From Sulfuricurvum sp. (GTDB lineage: Bacteria > Campylobacterota > Campylobacteria > Campylobacterales > Sulfurimonadaceae): 64,000 bases of DNA. Position 1 is the first letter of the stretch; each line of letters starts with the position of its first letter. The translations under genes and the position numbers were made by a program. The notes under the pieces are model-generated. The model ran no database searches, was not told the DNA's origin, and saw nothing but the letters and a program-made list of their open reading frames with translations. This document shows positions 19,626-28,894 of this stretch, in pieces. The stretch is from the NCBI GenBank assembly GCA_030692765.1, contig JAUYUB010000021.1:1-64000 (forward strand). Direction: 5' to 3'.

Positions 19626-20105
19626 ATGAAATTTATCGTTTCCAAAAAACTCATTGACAACCGTGCCTTATACATGAGCGTATTATGGATGGTTATTTTC
19701 CTCGTCGTCGCTTTGTGTTTAAACGTCGTTGCCAAAGGGATTGATTTTGGAGTCACTCCAACACAGTGGATCGGTCATGCTTTAGGAAACGAAGCAGAGT
19801 TCATCGATCCTCTCACCATAAAAGATCTATTGCTCACCCTTCATACCGAACTTTTTGGACTTATCCTCCTCTTTATTTTGATCAGCGCTTTGCTCATGCG
19901 TACCTCACGATCCAGAACACTTAAAATGGTTCTGCTTCTATCGGGCATAGCCTCTCTTTTGATCTATCCCCTGGGACTTCTTGCTTCATTGTACCTCGGA
20001 AGCTTTGCCATCCTCCTCGCATGGGGTGCATTTATCCTTTTTCATCTGCTTATGATAGGAAGTGCCATCGATATTTTGATTTTACTGCTTCGGAAACGAT
20101 TTTAA
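19626..20105 (+). CDS. Small membrane protein, about 4 TM, with His residues in predicted TM helices
   Basis: Hydrophobic segments; LLLTLHTELFGLILLF and FILFHLLMIGSAID; tightly spaced in the FMN-binding gene cluster. Confidence 0.75.
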   Translation: MKFIVSKKLIDNRALYMSVLWMVIFLVVALCLNVVAKGIDFGVTPTQWIGHALGNEAEFIDPLTIKDLLLTLHTELFGLILLFILISALLMRTSRSRTLKMVLLLSGIASLLIYPLGLLASLYLGSFAILLAWGAFILFHLLMIGSAIDILILLLRKRF

Positions 20106-20534
20106 ATGCACCTCGTAGCGCTGATGTTTATTGCTTTGGTAGTTTTGCAATCTCTTCTTGGGGGGGCTGTTTTTGCCACAATTATAGGATGGACTCCTCA
20201 GGCCATCGGCGACTATTATGCTGCTAAAACCTTCCATGGATTGCTCGAAACGCTTCTTCCGCATACACTGTTTATTTCCATTGCTTTGATGGGGAGTCTT
20301 CATTTTTTAGGTTTTATTACCACGATAAGCGAGCAACAAAAAGAACGCTGGATTCATCTGCTGTTTGGACTGTTCATCCTAGACCAAAGTGCCCCTGTTT
20401 TTATCAATCTCGGAATCGATTTTTTTGCGTATGTGAAACTCGTCTCATTTGTAGGATTTGAAGGTGTCTTAGCGGTTGTGTCATACCTACTGTTTCGTCA
20501 TACATTAGGCAAGGATTTAGCTATCTCTCAGTGA
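20106..20534 (+). CDS. Small membrane protein, about 4 TM, with His residues in predicted TM helices
   Basis: ATG abuts the previous stop; KTFHGLLETLLPHTLFISIALMGSLHFLGF. Confidence 0.75.
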   Translation: MHLVALMFIALVVLQSLLGGAVFATIIGWTPQAIGDYYAAKTFHGLLETLLPHTLFISIALMGSLHFLGFITTISEQQKERWIHLLFGLFILDQSAPVFINLGIDFFAYVKLVSFVGFEGVLAVVSYLLFRHTLGKDLAISQ

Positions 20535-21254
20535 CCTCATATCGGGGTTACATTTCATTTTATGTTCTACATCGATTTTTTCAAATTCACTCAGTGACCT
20601 TACGGAAGCCACAGTAGCACTACGATATCCTTCACCCGCATTTAGATACACATTAAAACCATTCTCATGCAGTCCCATACGGATGGCCAAAGCGATGGAG
20701 TATGTGGTCACTACTCCTTCATCTCCCATCAATCCCGCCACATCTGCAAAATATTCTTTTGTCCATAACAATGGATTGACCGATGGGCTGAAGGCGTCTT
20801 GATAACACACATCCCATATTCCTTGGAGTTCTCTCATCGCCACACGCGCGTCCATAATATCCACCGTAATCAATGTGCGCTCATCTTCATAGCCGCCCAA
20901 TGTTGCGATGTCCGTAATGACGTTTAGATAAGGTTCAAAAATCTCAGGATAAGGAAACCTCACCAATGACGCCACAAGCTCTCCGTTGAGTTCAGGAGAG
21001 TAGATCTCAAGTGTCGTATCAGGGAAATATGTATCACGGTAATAGAGAGAGAGAAGCGTATTAAATCCCAAACCAAAACAAATATCGATGATCTTGAGAT
21101 GATCTTTGGCTTTGTGGATCAAAAATGCAGGTTCAATATGTTTTTTCAGTGATTCATTAAGAGCTCCGTCTTTAGTCGAGTGGTAATGTTCATCATATTC
21201 AGCAGAATATGCCGTATAGCTTCCGTCTTCGCTTTGGACCCAGTTCATTCTCAT
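20517..21254 (-). CDS. MnmC/MnmD-like tRNA (5-methylaminomethyl-2-thiouridine) methyltransferase domain protein
   Basis: SxDGSYTAYSAEYDEHYHSTKDGALNES start, ICFGLGFNTLLSLY SAM motif, DAFSPSVNPLLWTKEYF. Confidence 0.88.
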   Translation of the reverse strand: MRMNWVQSEDGSYTAYSAEYDEHYHSTKDGALNESLKKHIEPAFLIHKAKDHLKIIDICFGLGFNTLLSLYYRDTYFPDTTLEIYSPELNGELVASLVRFPYPEIFEPYLNVITDIATLGGYEDERTLITVDIMDARVAMRELQGIWDVCYQDAFSPSVNPLLWTKEYFADVAGLMGDEGVVTTYSIALAIRMGLHENGFNVYLNAGEGYRSATVASVRSLSEFEKIDVEHKMKCNPDMRSLRDS

Positions 21255-21266
21255 TACCTTTGGATA

Positions 21267-22118
21267 TTATTGTTTTAACGTATAAAATTTGATCCCATCT
21301 TCAAAATGATCTTGCAGTTGTGCAGGGGTAATAAGAAGATCCGCATGCCCGAAAAAAAAGATGCTATCCTCTGTTTTGGCAAGTCGCGTTAGCTGATCAA
21401 CCGCCTTTTCAACCGTAGGCTGATCAAAATAAATGAGCATGTTTCTTGAAAATAGGACATCAAAAGAGCCAAGTTCCAAAAACTCCGCCTCAAATATATT
21501 ACAGGACTGAAATACTACCGCCCGTTTTATAAAGTCACGTATACGATACTGATTTCCTTCCATAACAAAATAACGGTCTTTAAGCGGCTGGGAAAGACGA
21601 TGCAGTGCTCTTGCCGTGTAAACTCCCTCAGATGCACGTGATATCGCTTCTGTATTGATATCAATGGAAACAATCTCAACAGCCAAAAGATTAAACCCAC
21701 CCTCCGCTAATACAATAGCAATCGAATAAGCCTCTTCACCCGTCGATCCGGGGGCACACAAAATACGCAGATTCTTTCCTACCCGCTTAGAATGATGGAC
21801 TAAAAAATCAAGCTGCCCTTTTTCACGAAAAAAATACGTTTCATTCACCGTAAGAAGATTGATTAGCGCCTCTCGAACACTAGCGTCAACACATAATTTA
21901 TCCATCAAGCCGCCAAAAGAAATACACCCATGTCCTTTAGCAAAACGGATGAGTTTGGGCGTAGTAATAGACTCCTTTTGTTCAAAATGAATACCGGTCA
22001 AATGGGTAAAATAGTGATAAATATCCGTTGCGTCTTCGAAATCTTCCAAATATAACGGTTTTTCCACAGCCGGCAACGTTTTTTTACTTTTAAACCAGCT
22101 AAACACTTTTTTCTCCAA
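21267..22118 (-). CDS. cheR: CheR-type chemotaxis methyltransferase
   Basis: LLTVNETYFFRE, CAPGSTGEEAYSIAI, DVLFSRNMLIYFD motifs. Confidence 0.93.
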   Translation of the reverse strand: MEKKVFSWFKSKKTLPAVEKPLYLEDFEDATDIYHYFTHLTGIHFEQKESITTPKLIRFAKGHGCISFGGLMDKLCVDASVREALINLLTVNETYFFREKGQLDFLVHHSKRVGKNLRILCAPGSTGEEAYSIAIVLAEGGFNLLAVEIVSIDINTEAISRASEGVYTARALHRLSQPLKDRYFVMEGNQYRIRDFIKRAVVFQSCNIFEAEFLELGSFDVLFSRNMLIYFDQPTVEKAVDQLTRLAKTEDSIFFFGHADLLITPAQLQDHFEDGIKFYTLKQ

Positions 22119-22677
22119 AGCACTTTATTGCAGTGATGATCTGTGTCATCCCTCCGGTATCTGCTTGAGGAACAAGTTCTGTTGCGCATCGCGGCATTCC
22201 ATAAACGGTTGCACTTTCCTCGTTCTCAAACATGCAAATCCCACCTGCTTCAAAAAGCTCCCGTGCCCCTTTTGCCCCATCGTCACCGATACCGCTTAGA
22301 ATCACACCCATTTTCTCAATGGATTTTGAAAGCTTTGCCGCTGAAAGCAATAGCGTATTTATATCGGGGGTATAAGGCAAAGACGCATCTTCATTGTGTA
22401 CAAAATAGATACGTCCCTCTTTTTCTATCACTTGGCACTCACCTGAACAAACATAGACCGATGAGGGTTCAAGCTCCATCCCCTCACATACTTTTAAAAC
22501 ATTCAGAGATGTGACGGATGAAAGCTGTTTTACAAAACTTGCGATAAAAGGGGAACCCATATGTTGGGCAATAATGATTGGTGGGGGAAAATCCGATGGC
22601 AGTTGCTCTAAAATCGTATGCAATCGACCCGGACCACCGGTCGAAGCCCCGATTAAGAGAATGTTTTTAAGCTTCAT
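22099..22677 (-). CDS. cheB: CheB-type methylesterase catalytic domain, no receiver domain
   Basis: LLIGASTGGPGRL, IIAQHMGSPF, VILSGIGDDGAKG; protein is only 192 aa and begins at the catalytic domain. Confidence 0.92.
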   Translation of the reverse strand: MKLKNILLIGASTGGPGRLHTILEQLPSDFPPPIIIAQHMGSPFIASFVKQLSSVTSLNVLKVCEGMELEPSSVYVCSGECQVIEKEGRIYFVHNEDASLPYTPDINTLLLSAAKLSKSIEKMGVILSGIGDDGAKGARELFEAGGICMFENEESATVYGMPRCATELVPQADTGGMTQIITAIKCFGEKSV

Positions 22678-22695
22678 TGTCCAAATAAAACAAGA

Positions 22696-24312
22696 TCAAG
22701 CCGTTTTAAATTCTGATAATGTATTGCTGAGTACTTCTGAGAGTTTAGCCAAATGCTCCACTGCAGCAGCGATCTCTTCTACACTGCGGGCATTCGTAGC
22801 CGCCAATGTTGTAATTGCACCCATTTGAGCCATAACCTCATTGGTCTTTTCAGCACCTACACCGGCATCGATTGCTGTTTGGGCGGCAAGCTCTGCTACA
22901 TCAGCGATTTCGTTAACACTTTGGGTCATAATAGCTTCGACTTCTTGGGCATGGTCTCCCACTTTTTTGATATCTTCGGCACTCTTAGACATCATATCCG
23001 TTGCATCATTGACCGATTGAACAATAATGGATACCGTTGCATTGCTCTCACTTAACGATTTTTGAGTTCGTTCCGCCAACTTACGTACTTCATCAGCAAC
23101 CACGGCAAATCCTCGCCCGTGTTCACCCGCACGTGCCGCTTCGATTGCAGCATTAAGAGCCAATAGATTCGTTTGTTCCGCAATATCACTAATAACGGCA
23201 AGCACTTGCTTAATCTGCTGAGCCTCTCCCGATAGACGTTCCAATCTATGCGAAAGCTCGATTTGCTCTTCCACTACTTTTTGAAGCGATCCGGAGACCT
23301 GCAGTACATCCTCAGCAACTTTGGAGATTTTCACCGATGCTCCGCTGATGGTTTCACCTGTTTTTCGAGAACCTTCTTCGCCGCGCTTCAAAATCGCTGA
23401 AACTTCGCTCGAGACTTTCAGTGCTTCCTGCATTGCTCTAGCTGTCTCTTCACTGCGTATTCCGATTTGTGAACTCGTAGCAAACAACTCTTCTGCTACT
23501 GCAGCATTTTCACTTGCGGAATTTTTGGCATCGCCCATCGCTTTTTGAACCGCACCTATCAATTCATTAAATGCCAGCGAGATGACCTTAAGTTCATCGT
23601 TATTTGGATGATCGATCACTTTTGTCAAGTCTTTATTGTTGGAAATAACATTCATGGTATCGCTGAAGTTTCCGGTTGAGCGACCGATTGAACCGATAAC
23701 TATCCATGCCAAAACTCCGGATGCTCCCAAACCGATAAGGAGGATAACCATATTCATTATAACTGTAGAATCATAAACCGATTCAGTATTGTTATACCCT
23801 TTTTCTGACTCTTTGAGCTGAAGCGTTATCAATTTTCCAATCGTTTCGCTGATAGGATCAATTGCAGGATAGAGTTCTGTGATAGAAAAAGAAGCCACAC
23901 CATCCATATTACGCGATTCAAGAAGGGCTAATACGGTTTCTACCCCTTTATCGGCAACTGCAAATCGCTCTTTTGCCTCATTTACAAGAAGCGATTCCTC
24001 AGGCGTCAAGGTTGTAGCAGTATATGCGCCCCATTGTTTGGTGATTTGTTCCTGCGCCTGATGAATATTCTCTATTGCTTCCTTCGCAGTAAGATTTCCA
24101 TTTCGCGCTTTATGCGTTGTATCTACAATATTGACAGCATACATATCCGCAACTACTTTGAGCTGATTAAGAGGAACTATACGGTTGTCGTAAACATCTT
24201 TAAAATTATTCTTACTGGTTTTCATTCCTGAAAATCCCATCAAAGCGACAATAAGCGCAACAAGAGTGAGTACAGAAACTAAGAGCAAAAGCTTCGCTTT
24301 GATTGTTGACAT
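22696..24312 (-). CDS. Methyl-accepting chemotaxis protein (4HB-type sensor)
   Basis: Two TM, HAMP, signalling hairpin [39 protein letters not shown]. Confidence 0.94.
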   Translation of the reverse strand: MSTIKAKLLLLVSVLTLVALIVALMGFSGMKTSKNNFKDVYDNRIVPLNQLKVVADMYAVNIVDTTHKARNGNLTAKEAIENIHQAQEQITKQWGAYTATTLTPEESLLVNEAKERFAVADKGVETVLALLESRNMDGVASFSITELYPAIDPISETIGKLITLQLKESEKGYNNTESVYDSTVIMNMVILLIGLGASGVLAWIVIGSIGRSTGNFSDTMNVISNNKDLTKVIDHPNNDELKVISLAFNELIGAVQKAMGDAKNSASENAAVAEELFATSSQIGIRSEETARAMQEALKVSSEVSAILKRGEEGSRKTGETISGASVKISKVAEDVLQVSGSLQKVVEEQIELSHRLERLSGEAQQIKQVLAVISDIAEQTNLLALNAAIEAARAGEHGRGFAVVADEVRKLAERTQKSLSESNATVSIIVQSVNDATDMMSKSAEDIKKVGDHAQEVEAIMTQSVNEIADVAELAAQTAIDAGVGAEKTNEVMAQMGAITTLAATNARSVEEIAAAVEHLAKLSEVLSNTLSEFKTA

Positions 24313-24399
24313 AAATTTCCCTTTAGTTTTAACTTTATTTTATTGATGAAATTATATCCAACAATGTCACCATTCAATGACGCCTAACTTTCGCAATCT

Positions 24400-24618
24400 T
24401 CACTCCACTATTTTGCCATTTACCGTTTGTATAACCGTAATTTTTGAACCCACATGTTTAATAGTAACTTCACTGTGCTCATCCATTACATACCTACGTA
24501 GCATGAGAGTTCGTGCGCCGTAATTTTCTGTCTCTTTTAGAATCTTAAAGCCCATATCCACAAAATGGTTGATATGCTCATCTACGGTAGTCAATTCTTC
24601 CATAGTGCTACTTGGCAT
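24400..24618 (-). CDS. Hypothetical protein, 72 aa
   Basis: Complete ORF between the MCP and luxS, 5 bp from the luxS stop. Confidence 0.6.
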   Translation of the reverse strand: MPSSTMEELTTVDEHINHFVDMGFKILKETENYGARTLMLRRYVMDEHSEVTIKHVGSKITVIQTVNGKIVE

Positions 24619-24623
24619 TAAAG

Positions 24624-25130
24624 TTATTGACCAAGCTTTGATAAATCAAGCTTCAATGCATCATTATCCATAATATCGATGTCTTTACGCAATACTTCGG
24701 CAGCAATCGCTTTTGCATCGGCAAGGGAATGCATAGAATACGTACCACACTGATAGAGATTCAGTTCAGGAATGTCATTTTGACTCTCAACTGCGATGAC
24801 GTCTTTCATAGATTCTTCCCATGCAGTGGCAACCGCTTCTTCACTTGGAGTGCCGATCACACTCATGTAAAAACCCGTACGGCATCCCATTGGAGAGAGG
24901 TCAATGATCTCTGTTTTAGGCGAATTTAGGTGATTACGCATAAAGCCTGCAAACAAATGCTCTAGCGTATGAATCCCCTCTTGCGACAAAATCGCCTCAT
25001 TCGGACGGCAAAAACGTAAATCAAAAACAGTAACATCATCACCGCTTGGTGTTTTCATCCCTTTAGCCTTACGTACTGCGGGTGCTGGCATGATCGTATG
25101 GTCCACTGTAAAGCTGTCAAGTAATGGCAT
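24624..25130 (-). CDS. luxS: S-ribosylhomocysteine lyase LuxS
   Basis: [34 protein letters not shown] (zinc motif), [10 protein letters not shown]. Confidence 0.97.
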   Translation of the reverse strand: MPLLDSFTVDHTIMPAPAVRKAKGMKTPSGDDVTVFDLRFCRPNEAILSQEGIHTLEHLFAGFMRNHLNSPKTEIIDLSPMGCRTGFYMSVIGTPSEEAVATAWEESMKDVIAVESQNDIPELNLYQCGTYSMHSLADAKAIAAEVLRKDIDIMDNDALKLDLSKLGQ

Positions 25131-25226
25131 GGTAATCCTTAAGATTTAATCTTTATTTAGAGTAATAGTAACACATTTCACCATTGCATCGCTATAATTT
25201 GACCGCTAATACTAGGAACTTAAATT

Positions 25227-26399
25227 ATGAAAAGCCTCTATGATGATACCATTGCCCAACAGTATGCTAATGATCCTCTGGCGATGCGGGTTTATACCTC
25301 ACAACTACTGGGTCAAAGTAAAGAGCTAGTCCTTCACGGCGGCGGGAATACGTCGGTCAAGATAGACGGTATCCTCTATGTCAAAGGCTCAGGCTGGAAT
25401 CTCGATACCATTGAAAAACCTGGCTTTTCTCCTGTAGATTTAAATACCCTCATTGCTATGGCAAGCCGTGATAATTTAAGCGATACCGATATGGTCAAAG
25501 AACAGCGTGCAGCGATGAGCGATCAAAGCTTCCCGAACCCCTCTATCGAAGCAATCCTGCATGCTATCATCCCATTTGATTTTGTCGATCATACCCATAC
25601 CGATGCCGTTGTGACACTCACCAACACTCCAAACGGCAAAGAGTTGATGGAAGAGATCTATGGGGAGAATATGCTCTTGATTGACTATGTTATGCCGGGC
25701 TTTTTGCTAGCGAAGCATATCTATGATGTTACACGCACGATAAACTGGAAGACTTTGGATGGGATTATCCTGCTCAATCACGGTGTCTTTACCTTTGATA
25801 ACGATGCGAAAAAAGCATATGAAAAAATGATTACAATCGTCACCAAGGCAGAAGAATATCTTGCACAAAATGTCACTTTGCCGTGCCGTGATTGTCCGGG
25901 AGAAAGTGACCCCGTAATGATTCAAAAAATTGCGGATGCCGTATCAGCAATACGTGGAACACCTATTTTCCCAATTGCTATCGATTCACCTCGTGCAAAA
26001 TTGCTCTCGCTGTTTCCAAACCTAAAACGCCTTGTGAAACAAGGGGGACTTACCCCAGAGCACGTCATCCGCATAAAACCTTTTCCTGCGATCATTGAGG
26101 ATGATATTGCTGCGGGCATTGAAACGTTTACCAAAGAATATCAGACCTATTTTGATAAATACAGTAAACCTTCCCATATCTGCCTCGATCTAGCACCTCG
26201 ATACGCTATTATCAAAGGTGTCGGTGCCGTAGCCCTGGGTAAAGATGAAAAAGAATCTGCCATCATTGCCGATATCGTCAATCACACCATCACAGCCATA
26301 ATAAGCGGTGAACAGCTTGGAGCATGGATATCCCTCACTCTGGCTGATATGTTTGAGATGGAGTATTGGGAACTTGAACAGGCAAAACTAAAAAAATAA
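25227..26399 (+). CDS. Class II aldolase/adducin family protein (RhaE-like domain, no SDR domain)
   Basis: LVLHGGGNTSVKIDGILYVKGSGWNL, VDHTHTDAVVTLTN, GIILLNHGVFTF class II aldolase motifs. Confidence 0.88.
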   Translation: MKSLYDDTIAQQYANDPLAMRVYTSQLLGQSKELVLHGGGNTSVKIDGILYVKGSGWNLDTIEKPGFSPVDLNTLIAMASRDNLSDTDMVKEQRAAMSDQSFPNPSIEAILHAIIPFDFVDHTHTDAVVTLTNTPNGKELMEEIYGENMLLIDYVMPGFLLAKHIYDVTRTINWKTLDGIILLNHGVFTFDNDAKKAYEKMITIVTKAEEYLAQNVTLPCRDCPGESDPVMIQKIADAVSAIRGTPIFPIAIDSPRAKLLSLFPNLKRLVKQGGLTPEHVIRIKPFPAIIEDDIAAGIETFTKEYQTYFDKYSKPSHICLDLAPRYAIIKGVGAVALGKDEKESAIIADIVNHTITAIISGEQLGAWISLTLADMFEMEYWELEQAKLKK

Positions 26400-26408
26400 G
26401 GAAGTACA

Positions 26409-26714
26409 ATGAAAATTACGAAAAAAGTGACGTTTATCGCCAAAGAAGAGCATATCCAAACGGTTAAAAAATTACTCGAAGATATGGTCGCTCCCTCGCT
26501 AAAAGAACCGGGATGTCTTTTTTACTACATCTTCCAATCCCAAAGCAACCCTAAAAAGTTCTTTGCCGTAGAATCATGGGTAAACAATGAAGCACTTGAG
26601 GGGCATAAGCATACTGAGCACTACGCCTACTATAAAGCCAATTATGAGCCGTTTGTAGAAGACAAATACACAGAAGATTTAGAGATTCTAGACGAAGCAG
26701 TCTACGGATTCTAA
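26409..26714 (+). CDS. ABM-domain protein (antibiotic biosynthesis monooxygenase fold), LsrG-like candidate
   Basis: Short ABM-type ferredoxin-like protein (EPGCLFYYIFQSQSNPKKFFAVESWVNNEALEGHKHTEHYAYY); neighbours luxS and an LsrK-like kinase. Confidence 0.75.
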   Translation: MKITKKVTFIAKEEHIQTVKKLLEDMVAPSLKEPGCLFYYIFQSQSNPKKFFAVESWVNNEALEGHKHTEHYAYYKANYEPFVEDKYTEDLEILDEAVYGF

Positions 26715-28243
26715 ATTCCCGGAGCCTTCCACATAGGCTCTAGTGTACCATCACGAACCAATTCCATCTGCTTGCTGTACACTTTAATCCACTTTTCTTT
26801 AATCTCTTGATAGGCTTGGAAATGGTCAAAATTAGGTTGATAGGAACGCTCCATTTTGACGATGTTATTCCCCGCTTCTTCAAAACTGCCATAAACGCCC
26901 GCTCCGATGCCTGCTGCCATTGCCACGCCCAATGCCGTTGCTTCTTTGATCACAGGGACTTTGACTTCCAATCCCGTAACATCTGCCAAGATTTGTGACC
27001 AAAGCGGCCCTTGGGATGCACCGCTAGCAAAGATGAGCGATTTTGGTGACACACCGCTAAAGGCTTTGATATTTTCTAGATTTATAGCGCTGACGATACA
27101 TGCATTTTCTTCCAATGCACGAAACATAGAGCCGATATTGTATTTTTCTGGATCAATCCCAAGTCCGATAAAAGAGGGGGATGCATGCATCCACTCCCCG
27201 TATTTCATACTGTCGCTAAAAATTGGGAGAATTCCATGCGATCCCAGCGGAATCTTAGAAGCCATCGCTTCGAGCTCGCTGTAGCTTCTACCACCGCCAA
27301 GCGTATCGCGAAACCACCGCATCACCAGACCCGTAAAAAACGTTATCCCCTCCGCTTGCGACATACCTCGTACAACATGGGGATTGACACGCAACAGCAT
27401 TTCGTCGCTTAGTGTCGCATTAGTAGGAACATTAACCACTTGCTGCCAAAAGCTCCCACCCAATACAACTGCATCACCAAGGGCATTGGCGCCCAAACCT
27501 GCCGTACCGATTTGCACATCACCACCACCCATGACCACAAGTGTATTGGTACCAAGACCCGTATCATCAGAGGCTGATGCAGAAATTTTACCCAGCACAT
27601 CGCCGCTCTCTAGAACAGGGACAAACAAATCTTTTAACCCGCATTTGCTAAACTGCTCTTTCTCCCAATTTCTACTCGAGAGATTAAATGCTCCGGCTGT
27701 TCCTGCATTGGAGGGTTCACACGCCAACTCACCACTGAGCTTAAACAGTATCCAATCGCTGATCATCGTAAAATAGGTGGCTTTTTCATACAAAGAAGGA
27801 CGATTGTTTTTGAGCCACAAAAGTCTTGGAGCGGCAGAGAGGGCAAACGTTTGACCGCTTGATCGGTAAAACTCACGTTCCATATTCGCATCGATGTTCT
27901 TCAGATACCCTACTTCAGCCCCCGCACGGGAATCGACATTCGCCACGCCCCAGAGTTCGTTTTTATCTTTATCATAGACGACGATCCCCTCACGCATACT
28001 GGAAGCCGAAACGGCAAGTATCTCTTTGGCATCTATCTTTGCCATTGCAATAGACTCTTGGATGCACTTTCGCGCCAGTTCCCAACCGGCACGGTAATCA
28101 AACCCCATTGATCCAGCAACACCCTCTTCTGCCAGATGGTTCCATTCATATTGCGCAATCGAAATCTGATTTCCTAACGTGTCAAAAATGATCGAACGAA
28201 TACTTCCTGTCCCTCCATCGATTACGAGAAAATACTGACTCAT
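26711..28243 (-). CDS. lsrK: FGGY kinase closely resembling autoinducer-2 kinase LsrK
   Basis: IDGGTGSIRSIIFDTLGNQISIAQYEWNHLA, AVSASSMREGIVVYD, SGQTFALSAAPRLLWL, VMGGGDVQIGTAGLG, GGSFWQQVVN, VNPHV, GLVMRWFRD, PIFSDSMKYGEWMHASPSFIGLGIDPEK, FRALEENACIVSA, LWSQILADVTGL, terminal LEPMWKAPGI. This matches E. coli LsrK as I recall it over most of its length. Confidence 0.82.
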   Translation of the reverse strand: MSQYFLVIDGGTGSIRSIIFDTLGNQISIAQYEWNHLAEEGVAGSMGFDYRAGWELARKCIQESIAMAKIDAKEILAVSASSMREGIVVYDKDKNELWGVANVDSRAGAEVGYLKNIDANMEREFYRSSGQTFALSAAPRLLWLKNNRPSLYEKATYFTMISDWILFKLSGELACEPSNAGTAGAFNLSSRNWEKEQFSKCGLKDLFVPVLESGDVLGKISASASDDTGLGTNTLVVMGGGDVQIGTAGLGANALGDAVVLGGSFWQQVVNVPTNATLSDEMLLRVNPHVVRGMSQAEGITFFTGLVMRWFRDTLGGGRSYSELEAMASKIPLGSHGILPIFSDSMKYGEWMHASPSFIGLGIDPEKYNIGSMFRALEENACIVSAINLENIKAFSGVSPKSLIFASGASQGPLWSQILADVTGLEVKVPVIKEATALGVAMAAGIGAGVYGSFEEAGNNIVKMERSYQPNFDHFQAYQEIKEKWIKVYSKQMELVRDGTLEPMWKAPGI

Positions 28244-28249
28244 ATTGCT

Positions 28250-28894
28250 CTATCCCTGTTTGATAATATGCCGCACTGCTTCGAGTGCGTTTTCTTTTAT
28301 CATGAATTTAAAAGTGGCTAGTTGCTCAAAATTATCATACCCTGTCAAAACAGCGACCGCATCGATTCCTGCCCGCTGAGACGCTTCTAAATCCAGACGG
28401 GTATCACCAATCATCCATACCTCTTCGAGGGCATGATGCATTCCTTCAAGCGCTTTATGTATCGGTTCTGGATGCGGCTTATGATTGTCCACATTCTCAT
28501 GACCGATCAAGACTTCAAAATAGTTCATCAAACCAAAATGTTCCATCAACTCTTTAGAATAAAGTGCTGTTTTGGTCGTGACGATCCCTAAACGTGCATG
28601 TTTTGATGCTTCTTTAACAGCTTCAACTGCAAAGGGGAGCAAAAATGTTTTGGCTTTGGAGATCGTGCGATAATGCTCTTTATACACTACAACATGTTCC
28701 TCTATTTTACTGCTTTCACATCCCAGTCGTGTAAACATCACATCCAACGGGTGCCCGATAAGCGCTTTGATCGCTTCATCTTCTAAAGCAACTGCGTGAT
28801 CGAGCTGCTTTAGGGAATGGTGAAAACTCTCTAAAATCGCTTCCGTTGAATCAATGAGCGTCCCATCCAAATCAAACAATACTATTTTTTTCAC
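28250..28894 (-). CDS. HAD-family hydrolase (phosphoglycolate phosphatase-like)
   Basis: VLFDLDGTLIDS, GIVTTKTA, GDTRLDLEASQRAGIDAVAV. GTG start (GTGAAAAAAATAGTA) overlaps the upstream stop by 4 bp; track start 28924 is over-extended. Confidence 0.88.
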   Translation of the reverse strand: MKKIVLFDLDGTLIDSTEAILESFHHSLKQLDHAVALEDEAIKALIGHPLDVMFTRLGCESSKIEEHVVVYKEHYRTISKAKTFLLPFAVEAVKEASKHARLGIVTTKTALYSKELMEHFGLMNYFEVLIGHENVDNHKPHPEPIHKALEGMHHALEEVWMIGDTRLDLEASQRAGIDAVAVLTGYDNFEQLATFKFMIKENALEAVRHIIKQG

